64,000 bases of DNA from Lepidodermella squamata (taxonomy: Eukaryota; Gastrotricha): contig JBLDXI010000031.1 of the NCBI GenBank assembly GCA_047495785.1, positions 1,550,001 through 1,614,000 of the forward strand, written 5' to 3'. Position numbers and translations under genes: made by a program. The notes beneath the pieces are model-generated. The model was not told the DNA's origin and did not search any database. It saw only the letters and a list, made by a program, of their open reading frames with translations. Positions 23,285 through 34,050 of this stretch are shown here, piece by piece (position 1 is the stretch's first letter; every line of letters begins with the position of its first letter).

Positions 23285-23690
23285 CTTGAGAAATATATGA
23301 ACCTATTGAAAAAAAGTTTCAGTGAAAAACGAATGTTGAAATCACAAATAGCGGCGCTATCGGTGTGCATTTACAAAATGGCGAGTGGCATTCCATCAAA
23401 TTGCCTACACGTGGCGAATAATTTTCATCAACTTATACGAGCGCAATGTATATGAGGTGTAGCGGCGAGCTTGCTGGTCGCTGCGTATGGGTATATTTGA
23501 TGTATTTACTTTTCACACACTAACCACCGCCTGTTTCTTCACATCTCCCTACGCCGGCCGGTTTTTTACATGAGTTAAGAAAACAACTGGAAAAACTTGG
23601 TTTTATTACTTAAGCAGAACGTTAAAATAACTGGTGATAATGACAGCAAAAAATTCTAGAGGTAGGCTTTCAGGGGTTATAAATTTCGTG
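23285..23690. other. Between Arr3 and Arr4, no gene seen
   Basis: About 400 nt separate the two arrestin genes. They should contain the Arr3 promoter and the Arr4 3' end; no other feature is visible. Confidence 0.4.
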
Positions 23691-25151
23691 TCACGCTTTT
23701 TTAGCGGCCGAGGTCGTATGGAGATGATCTTCGGCCCAAATAACAGGCTTCATTGCCAGCATAGCTTCGATGAGATGACTCGGAGGTGCGACGCTTATAG
23801 GCGCCTTAGTCAGGGCGAAATCGAAAGGTGGAGGCGACTCAGGCGCCCCATTTCGAGAATTCTCGCCTGTTCCGATCCAAGCAGCTTTCGCGATGGGATT
23901 TTTCGCAGCTGAAGCGTTTGTTGGAATGGTGCCAATAATTATAGGTAAATACACGTTTGTATCGAATTCAAGTGGAATGTCAAGAGAAACGGCAATGTAA
24001 TAATAAACCTGAAATTAAACAGAAATACCAACTACTTTAGGTTTTCAGACGAGTTATTAGAAATACCTGAACCAATGGGTTGGAGATGGAAGGCGTCGCA
24101 TTTTTCGGTATGATGAATTTCAATCGGTCCCAGGTGGCAGATCGATCCTTTTCTATCGGCCGCGGTGGGTTAGCTTGATCGGCTAGTTGCAAAGGCAGGT
24201 TTTGGTGAGCGAGATGACTGGCTCCTGTAGAAGATGCCGCGTAGAACATGCATCGAACAAGGCTGGCATAGGGTTTCACGGTTCGAGAGGATTTATTCGT
24301 GAATTTCGCAGTGATCCGAACAATATCGTCTATCAAGAGATAATTTCAAATTCTGTCTAAGGTATGCAGGCGCAACGGAAAGAGTACTGCTCGAATTAAT
24401 TTTGTCTAAGGTATGCACCATGCGAGGGAAGCTAGACTTTATACATATGTTTGCTTACTCGGGGCGTATGCTGCTCGGTCAGTTTCGGCGTGGATAGAAA
24501 CTGGTCCTTGTGCACAGCAACAGCAGCCCATTTTCATGGAATCTTTACCAACGACCGGAAACTGTAGGAACAAACATGTGTATTTCCGAATGTTAGCCAT
24601 CAAATTCTCACATTGAATTGGGGAAGATTTACATCAATAGGCTGCACGATTTTAACTGGCCATGCTATCTTATCACCGTGTGGTACTAGTTCGAAAACAT
24701 TTGGTGGAATTTCAGCTTCGATCCAATAGCGAATATAGCCGGATGCTGCCTCAAACGAGGTTGGAAGTCTGAGGATACATAGGATACATAAGCTTTTAGG
24801 CGATGTGCGTTTTCTTTCTTACGTTGGTGGGATTTTGAATGAAAAATGGACCTTGTAAGGTCTTTGCCGTCTCGTGGCATCATCAGCATCGATAACAGCA
24901 ACTTGTTTAATTGTGAATATGTCCTTCTTCTCGCCATGTTTAGCCGTAACGTTCCCGCTTTTGCCTGGTTCAGTTAGCGCCCAGCTACTGCGAGATAGCC
25001 CGCGGAACTTAGCCGGGATTTGATCAGTTCTCTCATGCGGCGGGCAGATGACGTCGAAATAACCGTCGATGGTCTCACCAGCGTAGAAAACCTTTCTGTT
25101 TTTATTGAACCGGATGGCGAAGCCAGTTTCAATGTTAGCCCGTGGCAGCAT
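23691..25151 (-). CDS. Alpha-arrestin domain protein (Arr4)
   Basis: Exons 25151-24823, 24768-24612, 24561-24459, 24329-24067 and 24008-23691 encode 389 aa. KVFYAGETIDGYFDV opens the arrestin fold, and GYIRYWIEAEIP, the GCCCCAQGP Cys turn with DRAAY, and MYLPIIIGTIP follow in the family order. The C-terminal segment has PPPFDFAL in the place of the PPFYF of Arr1, so the PPxY tyrosine is replaced by Asp. Intron positions match Arr3 and Arr2, which supports local tandem duplication. Confidence 0.87.
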
Positions 25152-25571
25152 GAGAAGATGGATGCAAAGTTATTAAGATGTGTGAAAGATATAAAACAAC
25201 ACGGTCCAGGTGCTTTTTGAATAATATTATTGTAATATAGTAATGATACCTTAATATGAATGTGAGCGTTTTTTGGCAAAAGTCTTTGTTTGCACGCCGC
25301 TACGGCTCAACGGCGTGATCCATCAAAGAAAATACTTTTGGTTAAGAGAAAAGTGCTCTCCCTTTTCCTCGTGAAGATATGTTACAATAAGCATTTCATG
25401 AGTTTTCAGCTAAAGATGAAAATCGACCTTTATGATGGAATTTATCTGAATCGATCTGAAAAAACGAGGACGAAATTAAAACAAAATCATTAGCAAAGGG
25501 TGGTGATCTACGTCGCGTGCTTCATAAAAAGAACTAAATAAATTGCGACAATTTGAACGAATAAATAAGAA
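25152..25571. other. Divergent intergenic region Arr4 / GT32-1
   Basis: This 420-nt AT-rich gap separates two divergent genes and presumably contains both promoters. No other feature is seen. Confidence 0.4.
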
Positions 25572-26776
25572 ATGTCACAATTGTTGAAGTTTACGTTAAA
25601 TTCAAACATTAACTCAATCATGACAGCTGTAACAAAAGTGGCGATCAGATTTAGATTTAGCCTGGCAGTGTGTTTTCTTGTTTTGATGGCGATTTTTCTT
25701 TGGTTCAACTTTGGACATGATATCTCGTTCAAAATTACATCTAATTCTTGGGAATTCCCAGACTCAGTTTCGCCGCCGTGCTCAAACCTCCCTACCTTTG
25801 AGGTGAGAAACGAAACCTGGAAGATTCCGAAAATTCTACACCAGTCGTGGAAAAATGACACCTTGCCGGAGAACTACGCCCGGTACCGGCAGACCTGGCT
25901 CGACATGCACCCCGGCTGGCAGCACCACCTGTGGACAGATGCCGAGAACCGGCTGCTGGTTCAGTGCCACTACTCGTGGCTGCTGCCGTACTACGACGCG
26001 TTCCCCGTCGGCGTTCAACGGGCTGATATCTGCCGGCTGTTGTACGTGCATCGTTACGGCGGAATCTACGCGGATCTCGACACGGAGCCGATGAAAACTA
26101 TGGACTTGCTGCTGAGCAATTATTCAAATCAATCCGTTATTTTAAGTGAGAATTCAATATTATTTGAAAACCAGAGGCCATTATTTTATACATATTGATA
26201 GGCTACTCGAGCGAGAACTACCATTACGTGGATAACGTACCTGCGGCTTGGATGGCGTCAGCACCTGGTCACCAAATCTGGCTTCTAACAGTGCTGAAAA
26301 GTTCCTTATTGATTCAAAGTTTGCCTAAAGCTACACGGTAAGAAGAAGCAAGGCCCCGAAACCCGTAATAATCAGATTGATAATAGTTTTCCTTTTTTAG
26401 CCCCGATTACATCACCGGGCCTGCGGTGCTATGGGTGGCGTTGGATGACTATTGGCGAATGTGGAGATCTAGACTGAGCGATGCGAAAATTGGCAACAAA
26501 AGCGTTGAAACAGGACCTAGAAAGATTCGAGACATTGCCATCTTGGAACCCGGCCTCATTTTTCCTTACCGCTATTACGAGACCGAAAAACCAATCGGAA
26601 AGATTTGTCATCCCAAGAAAGCTACCTTCAACGAAACAGCTTGCAAGGCCAGCTTTCCCAACGCCTACGTCATTCAATATTCGTGCTTTTCCTGGGGCAA
26701 AGAGTGGGTCGGCTTTCTCAAGAACGCCGGCTTGAAGGAAAACACCTACTGGCATAACAAAGAGAAAAAGAAGTGA
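25572..26776 (+). CDS. GT32-type glycosyltransferase, copy 1 (GT32-1)
   Basis: Exons 25572-26145, 26202-26337 and 26401-26776 encode 361 aa. It is a type II Golgi-style enzyme: the anchor LAVCFLVLMAIFLWFNF (about residues 30-47) precedes a sugar-binding DXD-motif domain of the Gly_transf_sug/GT32 kind (alpha-1,4-GlcNAc or Gal transferase, OCH1-like). Visible landmarks are KIPKILHQSWK at the domain start, the Trp/His-rich HPGWQHHLWTD, ADICRLL-V-RYGGIYADLD with the metal- and nucleotide-sugar-binding DLD, and a C-terminal half with ILEPGLIFPY. The donor and acceptor sugars are not predictable. A later ATG at 25620 is possible. The polyadenylation signal AATAAA lies about 30 nt after the stop. 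Confidence 0.87.
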
Positions 26777-26950
26777 AATCAAATGACGCATGTGAAAACT
26801 GATAATAAAAATCTAAAAACCCACTATTGCCGGATCTTCAATGTTCACAGCTACTGTATTATACTGTGTTATAAAATGTAGAGCGATGATGTGAAACCTA
26901 ACTTCACAACCTTTAAAAAGGTGTGGAACATCTTATTCGGAACAAATAAC

Positions 26951-27289
26951 GGGGAAAACTTTTTTATCCGACAAAATCACTTCTTTTATCCGAAATCCAA
27001 AAATGTGACTAAAATCATCCGACATGAAAATATCGATTTTCTCGATTTTCCCTGATTCGATCTTCCCGTAGGGGCATGCCTATTTTATGCACCTAATTTT
27101 GGCCCCTGAACCGGAAGAATTTAATGGTAAAAAATTTATGGCGATTAGAGTAGTCACTTTTCTACTGTAATTTTTCGAAAATATGAAAAAGCATGTCGGA
27201 TGTTTTTAGTCACATTTTTGGATTTCGGATGAAATAAGACATGTGTCGGATAAAAGAAGTCATTTGTCGGATGAAAAAAGTCTCACCCC
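26951..27289. mobile_element. MITE, 339 bp, with AAATAAC target duplication
   Basis: The ends are imperfect inverted repeats (GGGGAAAACTTTTTTATCCG against the complement of CGGATGAAAAAAGTCTCACCCC). Both arms repeat CTTCTTTTATCCGA further in. The flanks carry AAATAAC on each side, a 7-8-bp target duplication. There is no reading frame. Confidence 0.75.
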
Positions 27290-27854
27290 AAATAACGAGT
27301 CGAATGGCCCTATTAAAATAATGCCTACATTTATGTAGCATTGGCATTAGACTCGCACCTGGCGGAAGCTTGATAGAAGTCAGCCGAATTTTCAAAAACA
27401 GCGCCTGAGATATTTATTGGATGCAAAGACTCATCATAGCTGGCTTTAAGTTTAAAGCTAACGTATCACGAAACACATTATCACATTTAGAGACTTGTGA
27501 AACCTAACTTCACAACTTTTCAGAGGTATCAGCAATTCGGAACAACTTTTCGAGTAGCCCTATTTAGATCATGCATCGAAAAGCGATTTTATGTCGGTTG
27601 AATCCGTGGTCGAAAAAGGAACGCACAGCTTTCTTTAGACATTGAGGTTGACGGTACGAGCGGAACCTCTGCGCGACATGCGATGTCTATGTCGATTCAG
27701 TGGGTGCACTGCATTACTTCGCAAACGGTTACCAATAATCGACGACTGCTAAAGCTTTGATATTATGAGGCTTCAGACATTAAAGTAATTTCTCAGCCAA
27801 AGCCAATCGATTGATAAGTATTGTGTGCATTTATTACGAATTTCGCATTGAATA
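27290..27854. other. No gene seen
   Basis: This is AT-rich spacer between two MITEs. Two short motifs (CCTAACTTCACAACTTT near 27490 and 26899) are repeated, probably from an older element. Confidence 0.4.
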
Positions 27855-28101
27855 CACCAGAAAAAAAATCACCCTAATTTGGGTGATAAGAAATCGGACT
27901 TTTAGCTTGTGAAACCCCCTCAATTAGGGCCCTGTGAGTATCCTAATTCACGGATTTTCAACATTTATCTGAATTCATGCCCAAAATCACCCTAATTCAT
28001 GTAGAAAAATTCAGTTTTTTATCTGCGAAAACCATGAATTCAGATACCGAAACTAAATTCATGCTTTCGGTAGATGAATTAGGGTGTTATTTTTTCTGGT
28101 G
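27855..28101. mobile_element. CACCAG-type MITE, copy 1 (247 bp)
   Basis: The terminal inverted repeats read CACCAGAAAAAAAATCACCC and GGGTGTTATTTTTTCTGGTG. TA flanks both ends, consistent with a 2-bp target duplication. The whole element matches the copy at 57715-57960 with only one A-tract difference noticed. It is non-coding. Confidence 0.85.
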
Positions 28102-28311
28102 TAGGTTGTAAATTAGTTGAATATGTGTCCAATAAATAAGATTATGCGTGAAATTGTGCTTTTAAAATTTCGCGATTTTTGCAAAAATATTCGCTAAGTT
28201 ATATGCGTATCGAGGCGTGGAAACAGATAGTAATCGAGCTTTTATGTGCTCTAACATATAACGGCGATCAAAAGAGTTACCGGAGAGCTTTCTCCAAGCA
28301 CTTCTGTGTTG

Positions 28312-29085
28312 TGTTTATGTTACGACCCAAGTCCGAAAGCGACCACGTCGCGCTCTGGTCGACCAGGATGCGACGGGCCTGCGATCTCTCTTAACAAACA
28401 CTTTTGTCGGGCTTCGGCTCGTAGGTGTCGACCGAGGTACGGTGGGCTCCAAATCGAGAACAATGGACGCGCGCGCGCGCATGAGCCAGAGCCCGACTAC
28501 GTTCGATTTCAACGTTTTACTAGTCATTCTATTTTTTATTTCCGTCGAAGCGAAGTAGAAATAATGTATTATAGGTCTATGAGCCCCTGAGCGGCGACAG
28601 CTTAAGTAAAAAAAAACAATGGAATATTTAAAAAAAAGCTCCATTATTAAACAATTACTAAACAAGCTAAACCGAAAATCGCGAGTCAGTAAATTGGCCC
28701 TGAATATAGATCGCTTGACTACAGTGCGTGAGACATACAGCTTGTGCCTTCACCATTTTTTACATTTATTTTGATTAAAAAAAATGTTCGGCCACTCAAC
28801 TCAGTCAATAAGCGCGGTCGGGCTCTGGCTAGCGCGCAAGAAGTGTGAGCCGGAGCACGGCGGGACAATGCGCGCGCGCGTCCATTGTTCTCGATTTGGA
28901 GCCCGCCGTACCTCGGTCGACACCTACGAGCCGAAGCCCGACAAAGGTGTTTGATAAGAGAGATTGCAGGCCCGTCGCATCCCGGTCGACCAGAGCGCGA
29001 CGTGGAAATCGGCTATAGCCACGTCGGGGTCTGGTCGACCAAACCGCGATGTGGTCGCTTTCGGACTTCGGTCGTAACATTTACA
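28312..29085. repeat. GC-rich foldback element with long inverted arms
   Basis: About 185 bp at 28312-28500 are the reverse complement of about 28817-29085, outer end GTTACGACC. The right arm is longer because it holds an extra copy of a GTCGACCA-containing segment. Arms contain (GC)n tracts. Open frames inside it are by-products of the GC-rich repeat. Confidence 0.8.
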
Positions 29086-29412
29086 CAATAAATAGCATTT
29101 CGAGCGGCTGAAAAGTTTTGAAATTGTTGTCTTTGTCAATAACCTCTAAGATGTGACTTCGCTGACCTACTGGTAATTGTTAGCCGTTGATCACGTGATA
29201 ATGGGCGATAGCTCAAAAAAACAAGCGTAAATCCTCTATCGAACGGTATAGTAGCCTCGTAAAAAAATTGGTGAGAATTAGACACACTGTATGTTGATAT
29301 ATTATCCAGTTCTTTATTTGATTTATGGACAGTGAAGCAGAACTAAATAACTATATCTTAGCACCCATTTAGTCTTGAGCCACTTGTCTCATTCTTCAAT
29401 GGTTTGTATAAT
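29086..29412. other. Spacer between foldback element and SGNH1
   Basis: No gene seen; it covers the 3' flank of SGNH1. Confidence 0.4.
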
Positions 29413-31262
29413 CTAGTTCGTGCCGAAGTAATCTCCCACGAACGTGTCGTTGCAATCGAACACAAATGAGATTGCTTGAAAGAAAACATTGTAATCGTTG
29501 GTTGGATTACGTATAGTCAAGTCTACGCTCTTGACATGGAGCGGAGAGCCGTCACACGGGATAGTCAAATTTGAGCTTTCAGCGATGTCAACAGGCACCG
29601 GGCGAGTTTCAATCTCGTAAAGAAGCCGAATTTTGTCGTAAGGCGCCTTGTAGACAACTCCATTCGATAGGGTAAAGTTGGCATCGATGGACAAGTGGCC
29701 TCGTTTTCCCATATGTTGCAGTCCGTGCGATATTGCCAGTCGCGGTAATTTGCATAACGCCGGGCCACAGACCACAGATTTGTGGGTGAATTTGTTGAAC
29801 TTGAAATTCATCGCCTGGTTTCTGCCGGCAGCAAGCTTGAAAAACTTGAAATAATCATTATTATGCTTCAGAGGATCGTTGTAGATGGATTTATCATTGG
29901 AGACAATCGCGTCTTCCAATCTGGTACTGCGAAATGCTCTCGGGGTAACGAATGATCCGAAGCATTCTGATTCCGCAGCTTGGCTGAGTGGACTATCTGT
30001 CATAGGCACGTTGCCAGCTTCGATGAGTTGTTGCACTGCTCTTCGCATTGATTCGATGATAAATTCCGATACCATCAAATGCGCTTGATCACCGGCGTGA
30101 CCATGGTCCTGCCGCGAGATGTACATTTCTGAAGGTATATAAAAATGATCGAAATATAAATCAGCATATTGCCGTTTAGCTTTTGAGTACATATTTGTAT
30201 GATACTATAAACGATTTACGAATTTTAAATCGTAAACTGTATACTTATAGAGATGTGAACAATTTACTCATGATATAACATACAACTGTATAAGGAATAA
30301 CGATTACACATCGTTTGGGCTGAGCGTTTTATATGATTGTCATAACTAACGTCTGCTCACCTCTTACCTCTTAATTCAGACAATTCACGCTTTGCAATGA
30401 AGTTATCGCAGAAAAAATTCGTCGACCTCACTGTAGTGACATTTGCCGCCCTCGCGAATCGAAAATGAGTGCTCCGTTCAGGATCGCCGACTTTTGAACA
30501 ATTTATTGATCCATACATCAAAGGCTTGATTGGTAGGAAATCAATATCGATGATGTGAGCGTTCGGCTGTGCAAGAGCTAGTTTTTTCAGCATCTCGGGA
30601 TAGCCCTTTTCGAATCGGCCGTCGTCATTTAGCGCGTTATCAAGCAGGATCAAATCGACAGAATCGCGTTGCGGAAGCAATTCGTCGATGCAAAAGGCAA
30701 AGAAAATGCTAGGAGTGCCACCAACGGCCAAATTATCGCAAACAACTTCAAAACCATAAGGTGTAAGTGCTGATTTGAGCCAGTTGCAAACCCTTAGCAC
30801 GTAGCCATTTTCCTGTCAAAAATTTTTGAATTTAAACGAGAATTTCTAATTGACTCAAGATTGACTTACCGGGTCTACGGCACGAGGTACCGAAGTAGAG
30901 CCTCCTAGAACTGCGACCTTGAAAATCCGCTTTTCTGGGCTTGCTAGCCAGCGAAGCTTTGGCGGATCGAATAGCCGTAGAAGGGCATTCTGAAGTTTCG
31001 TCTGATCACCGAAATGAGCGATGCCGCTGGCATAGAAGGGCTTGTAGATCGAGCTGTACGGATGGCTTTCAAGGTGACGGAGGAAAGATAATGTATCCTT
31101 ATCGAAACTCGGCAATTTAAATAGCCGGCGCAACTTCATGGCAGGTTTCTTTGTCCATGGCAGATTTGCACGGTGGTCAGTGTAACAAAGTAAAAACCAG
31201 ACAGTTGAATAAACGAGTAAAGCGAGGGCAATTAAAGTTTTATATTCGCCCAAAAGCTGCAT
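29413..31262 (-). CDS. SGNH-hydrolase-like type II membrane protein, copy 1 (SGNH1)
   Basis: Exons 31262-30870, 30812-30368 and 30128-29413 encode 517 aa. The anchor LIALALLVYSTVWFLLCY (about residues 10-27) is followed by an SGNH/GDSL-type core: VAVLGGSTSVPRA (block I, candidate nucleophile Ser), DNLAVGGTPSIFF (block II-like Gly), DLILLDNALNDD (block III Asn) and DHGHAGDQAH (D-x-x-H, candidate Asp/His). Such folds are esterases, or acyltransferases that add or remove O-acetyl groups on glycans; which applies here is not known. The last exon adds a beta-rich region ending VFDCNDTFVGDYFG. It is the left gene of unit A. Its promoter and first codons are duplicated in inverted orientation next to it. 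The 57-nt intron 1 contains a stop. Confidence 0.78.
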
Positions 31263-31510
31263 TGAACCTTTATCAGTTGGCCGGAAATTGAATGAATCAA
31301 AAAATGTTATTGTGAGTTTCGATTTAATATTTGTGCGGGCACGCGATCACCGCGGCAGGATCTTGGATATTTTTCAATATTCACGCCTGCCGCGGTGATC
31401 GCGTGCCCGCACAAATATTAAATCGAAACTCACCATGACCTTTATTTGATTCATTCAATTTCCGGTCAACTGATAAAGGTTCAATGCAGCTTTTGGGCGA
31501 ATGTAAAACT
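31236..31510. repeat. 275-bp near-palindrome duplicating the SGNH1 promoter and start
   Basis: Arms 31236-31359 and 31386-31510 are reverse complements with few differences, separated by 26 nt. The left arm contains the SGNH1 start codon (31262-31260). The right arm contains a mirror ATG at 31484 that begins MQLLGECKTL and stops after 12 codons. It points toward the GT32 pseudogene. Confidence 0.9.
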
Positions 31511-31671
31511 CTTTCAATTTAGAGCACATCGTTCATAAATTTTATGATTAACTTTATTTTCAGAGATTCGTGAATCATTTGTCAAACCTATCTCTAGAAA
31601 GGTTGTAGATTGCAGGTTGTTACAACAATGCTCAGGCATTTTGGAATAAAAAGCCTTGTATTTCCAACAAC

Positions 31672-32593
31672 CAGGAAACAACCCGCTCGACAACTGCGCA
31701 ACGCTCACCTCAGTGACTTTGATTTGATTTGATTTGATTTCTTCAGTAAATCACAGGTCTTGTTAAATCAATCATTCCAAATCAAATCGCCCAAAAATCC
31801 ATGGTAAATCAATCAAATCAAATCATCAGACCAGTCTAAATCAAATCAATTCAAATCTTTTGCCCAGCGAAATATAAGTATTAGTGTACATTTCTAGAGA
31901 TTCGTTCACACTTTAAGGTTGGTTATGGCAGAATGAGTCTAAAAGTAGTTATAATGCTCCAGACATTGGAAAACAGGTGTTTTCGAGGCAAATGTGAGTT
32001 CTAATGTTTAGCAACAGGGGGAGTCCCGAGAGTGTTGAATACTCTAAATCATTGTAAATCAAGGGGGCTAAATCATTTGCAAATCAAATCATCTTGAAAT
32101 TCTGTAAATCAAATCATCAGTAAATCAAATCAGCAAAAAATGGCCTAAATCAAATCAAATCACAATCAAATCAAATCAAATCAAAGTCTCTGGCTCACCT
32201 CACCTTCGAGCTTCCTAAAGCTCGAATCGACTACGGCAAAGCTCGTCTCAGCTACCGAGGACCGGCTTTGTTCAACTCTCTGCCCATCTACTTTCACTGC
32301 ACACAGCACAAACCTATTGGCATTCTCGAATACGACGGCACTTTGCCTGATTGTAAATGCGGCATGAAAGCCTGCTCAACCGCCAACGATTGCCGTCAAC
32401 TTGTATATAAACATCTTTTAAATTGTTGATTATTTTGTCTATTTGTTGATTTAATGTCCTATTTTGTTTTGACTGATGACCTGGCCTGAACTGACTTCTA
32501 TTCTCTGCACGAAACATTTTAGAAATGCACCTTTTCCACGTCGAGCTCTCAACTATGGGATAATGCTCAATAAATAAATAAATAAATAAATAA
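31672..32593 (+). mobile_element. 5'-truncated non-LTR retrotransposon (LINE) with AAAT tail
   Basis: The readable protein end, ARIDYGKARLSYRGPALFNS and onward to HLLNC-stop, is the typical C-terminus of a LINE reverse-transcriptase protein. It is followed by about 300 nt of 3' UTR and a (TAAA)n tail. ACAAC at both ends fits a short target duplication. It interrupts codon 15-16 of the GT32 pseudogene and is itself interrupted by a hAT element. Confidence 0.85.
31711..32192. mobile_element. hAT-type non-autonomous element (482 bp)
   Basis: The ends are CAGTGACTTTGATTTGATTT and the inverse of CAGAGACTTTGATTTGATTT. The 8-bp target duplication GCTCACCT flanks both sides exactly (31703-31710, 32193-32200). 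CAG-start TIRs with an 8-bp duplication are the hAT signature. The interior consists largely of AAATCA/TGATTT words. Removing it with one duplication restores the LINE frame (RNAHLTFELPKAR). Confidence 0.93.
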
Positions 32594-34050
32594 ACAACTT
32601 GCATGCTCGTTCTAGTCACTTTGAATGGCTTTAACGATGACAATTCATTGAAAATTCCATCAGTCGAGCGATTGCTAGCTTGGAAATCAGCCTCGCTTCT
32701 GTGCTCAAACCTGCCTACCTGAGGTGAGAAACGGAACTTGGAAGATTCCGAGAATTCTCCACCAGTCGTGGAAAAATGACACCTTGCCAGAGAACTACGC
32801 TCGGTACCGACAGACCTGGCTCGACATGCACCCCGGCTGGCAGCACCACCTGTGGACAGATGCCGAGAACCGGCTGCTGGTTCAGTGCCACTACTCGTGG
32901 CTGCTGCCGTACTACGACGCGTTCCCCGTCGGCGTTCAACGGGCTGATATCTGCCGCTTGTTGTACATGCACCGATACGGCGGAGTCTACGCCGATCTCG
33001 ATACTGAGCCGATGAAAACTATGGACTTGCTGCTAAGCAATTATTCAAATCAATCCGTTATTTTGAGTGAGTATTCTTGCAAAGTGACGATGAAAATGCG
33101 TCTCAAGAAACATCTGAAAATCAAAACTTGTCGTTCTTGCGACCAAACCAGCTAATTTTTCACCTGCTGTCCCCATTTATACCAAGCCATTTTCGCATAC
33201 CAAAATTCAGCCTCAAATCAAAATAGATTACAATCTCGAACAATGTACTCACTGAAGTTTCATGATTCAACAACAGGTTATATGAGCAAAGATTACAAGA
33301 AGGAGGATAACGTACAAGCAGCTTGGATAGCGTCGGCGCCCGGGCACCATATCTGGCTCCTAACGGTGCTGAAAAGTTCCTTGTTGATTCAAAGTTTGCC
33401 AAAAGCTACACGGTGATTATTTTTAGTGCTTTCTCCATGAAATACAATTTTCCAGTTTTTAGACCTGACTATATTACGGGGCCCACAGTTTATGGGTGGC
33501 GTTGGACGACTATTGGTGATTGTGGAGATCTAAATTGAGCGATGCGAAAATCGGCACCGAAAGTGTTGCCAAAGGGCCCAAAAGGATTCGAGACATTGCC
33601 ATGCTGGAGCCTGGCCTCATTTTCCCCTACCACTTCTACGACTTCGACAACCCCATCGGAAAGATTTGCGATTCTCACAGCCCGACATTCAACGCGACGG
33701 CTTGCAAAGCCAGTTTTCCAAATGCCTATGCCATTCAATACGCCGGTTATTCGTGGGCAGGAGAATGGAATGGTTTTCTCAAGGCTGCTGGCTTGAAAGA
33801 GATTGATTACAATGAGAAAAAAGAGAAATAATTTTATTGAGACACATCCTCGTCGGAATATATTCGTGACATTAAAGAATAATAACTATATGTATACTAT
33901 GGAATGAAGAATACTGTAAATGAAAATAAAGGCGTGAAACAGCGAAATGCGTGATCTGTTAGTGCCAACTGCTAACCTGGCTACAAAATATGTTCCAGCC
34001 GATATTGAGCCTGACAATATTGATGCCTGCCCATCTGGCCTACATGTATA

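Larger units (their letters stand above)
31628..33831 (+). pseudogene. GT32-type glycosyltransferase pseudogene, copy 2
   Basis: This aligns over its full length with GT32-3 (52989-54609) and keeps its splice sites. Four lesions are visible. A 0.9-kb insertion lies after codon 15 (from 31672 to about 32593). Two bases are missing before GAGGTGAGAAAC near 32720, giving a TGA. One T is missing in the ACAGTTTATGG stretch near 33489. A TGA replaces the CGA of YWRLW near 33514. The core HPGWQHHLWTD...YGGVYADLD remains readable, so decay looks recent. It is the middle gene of unit A. Confidence 0.9.

Noticed and set aside
25836-26094. Long open frames in other frames and on the opposite strand of GT32 exon 1 (also at 32715-33015 and 53142-53487)
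   Set aside because: They are shadows of the GC-rich GT32 coding block and contain no domain or start context of their own.
28179-29139. Several frames of 70-115 codons in the foldback element
   Set aside because: They arise from GC-rich inverted repeats and mirror each other on both strands; no protein family is recognisable.
31711-32192. AAATC-rich repeats as a CRISPR-like or simple satellite array
   Set aside because: Terminal inverted repeats and the exact 8-bp target duplication show a hAT element; the short words are internal low-complexity sequence.
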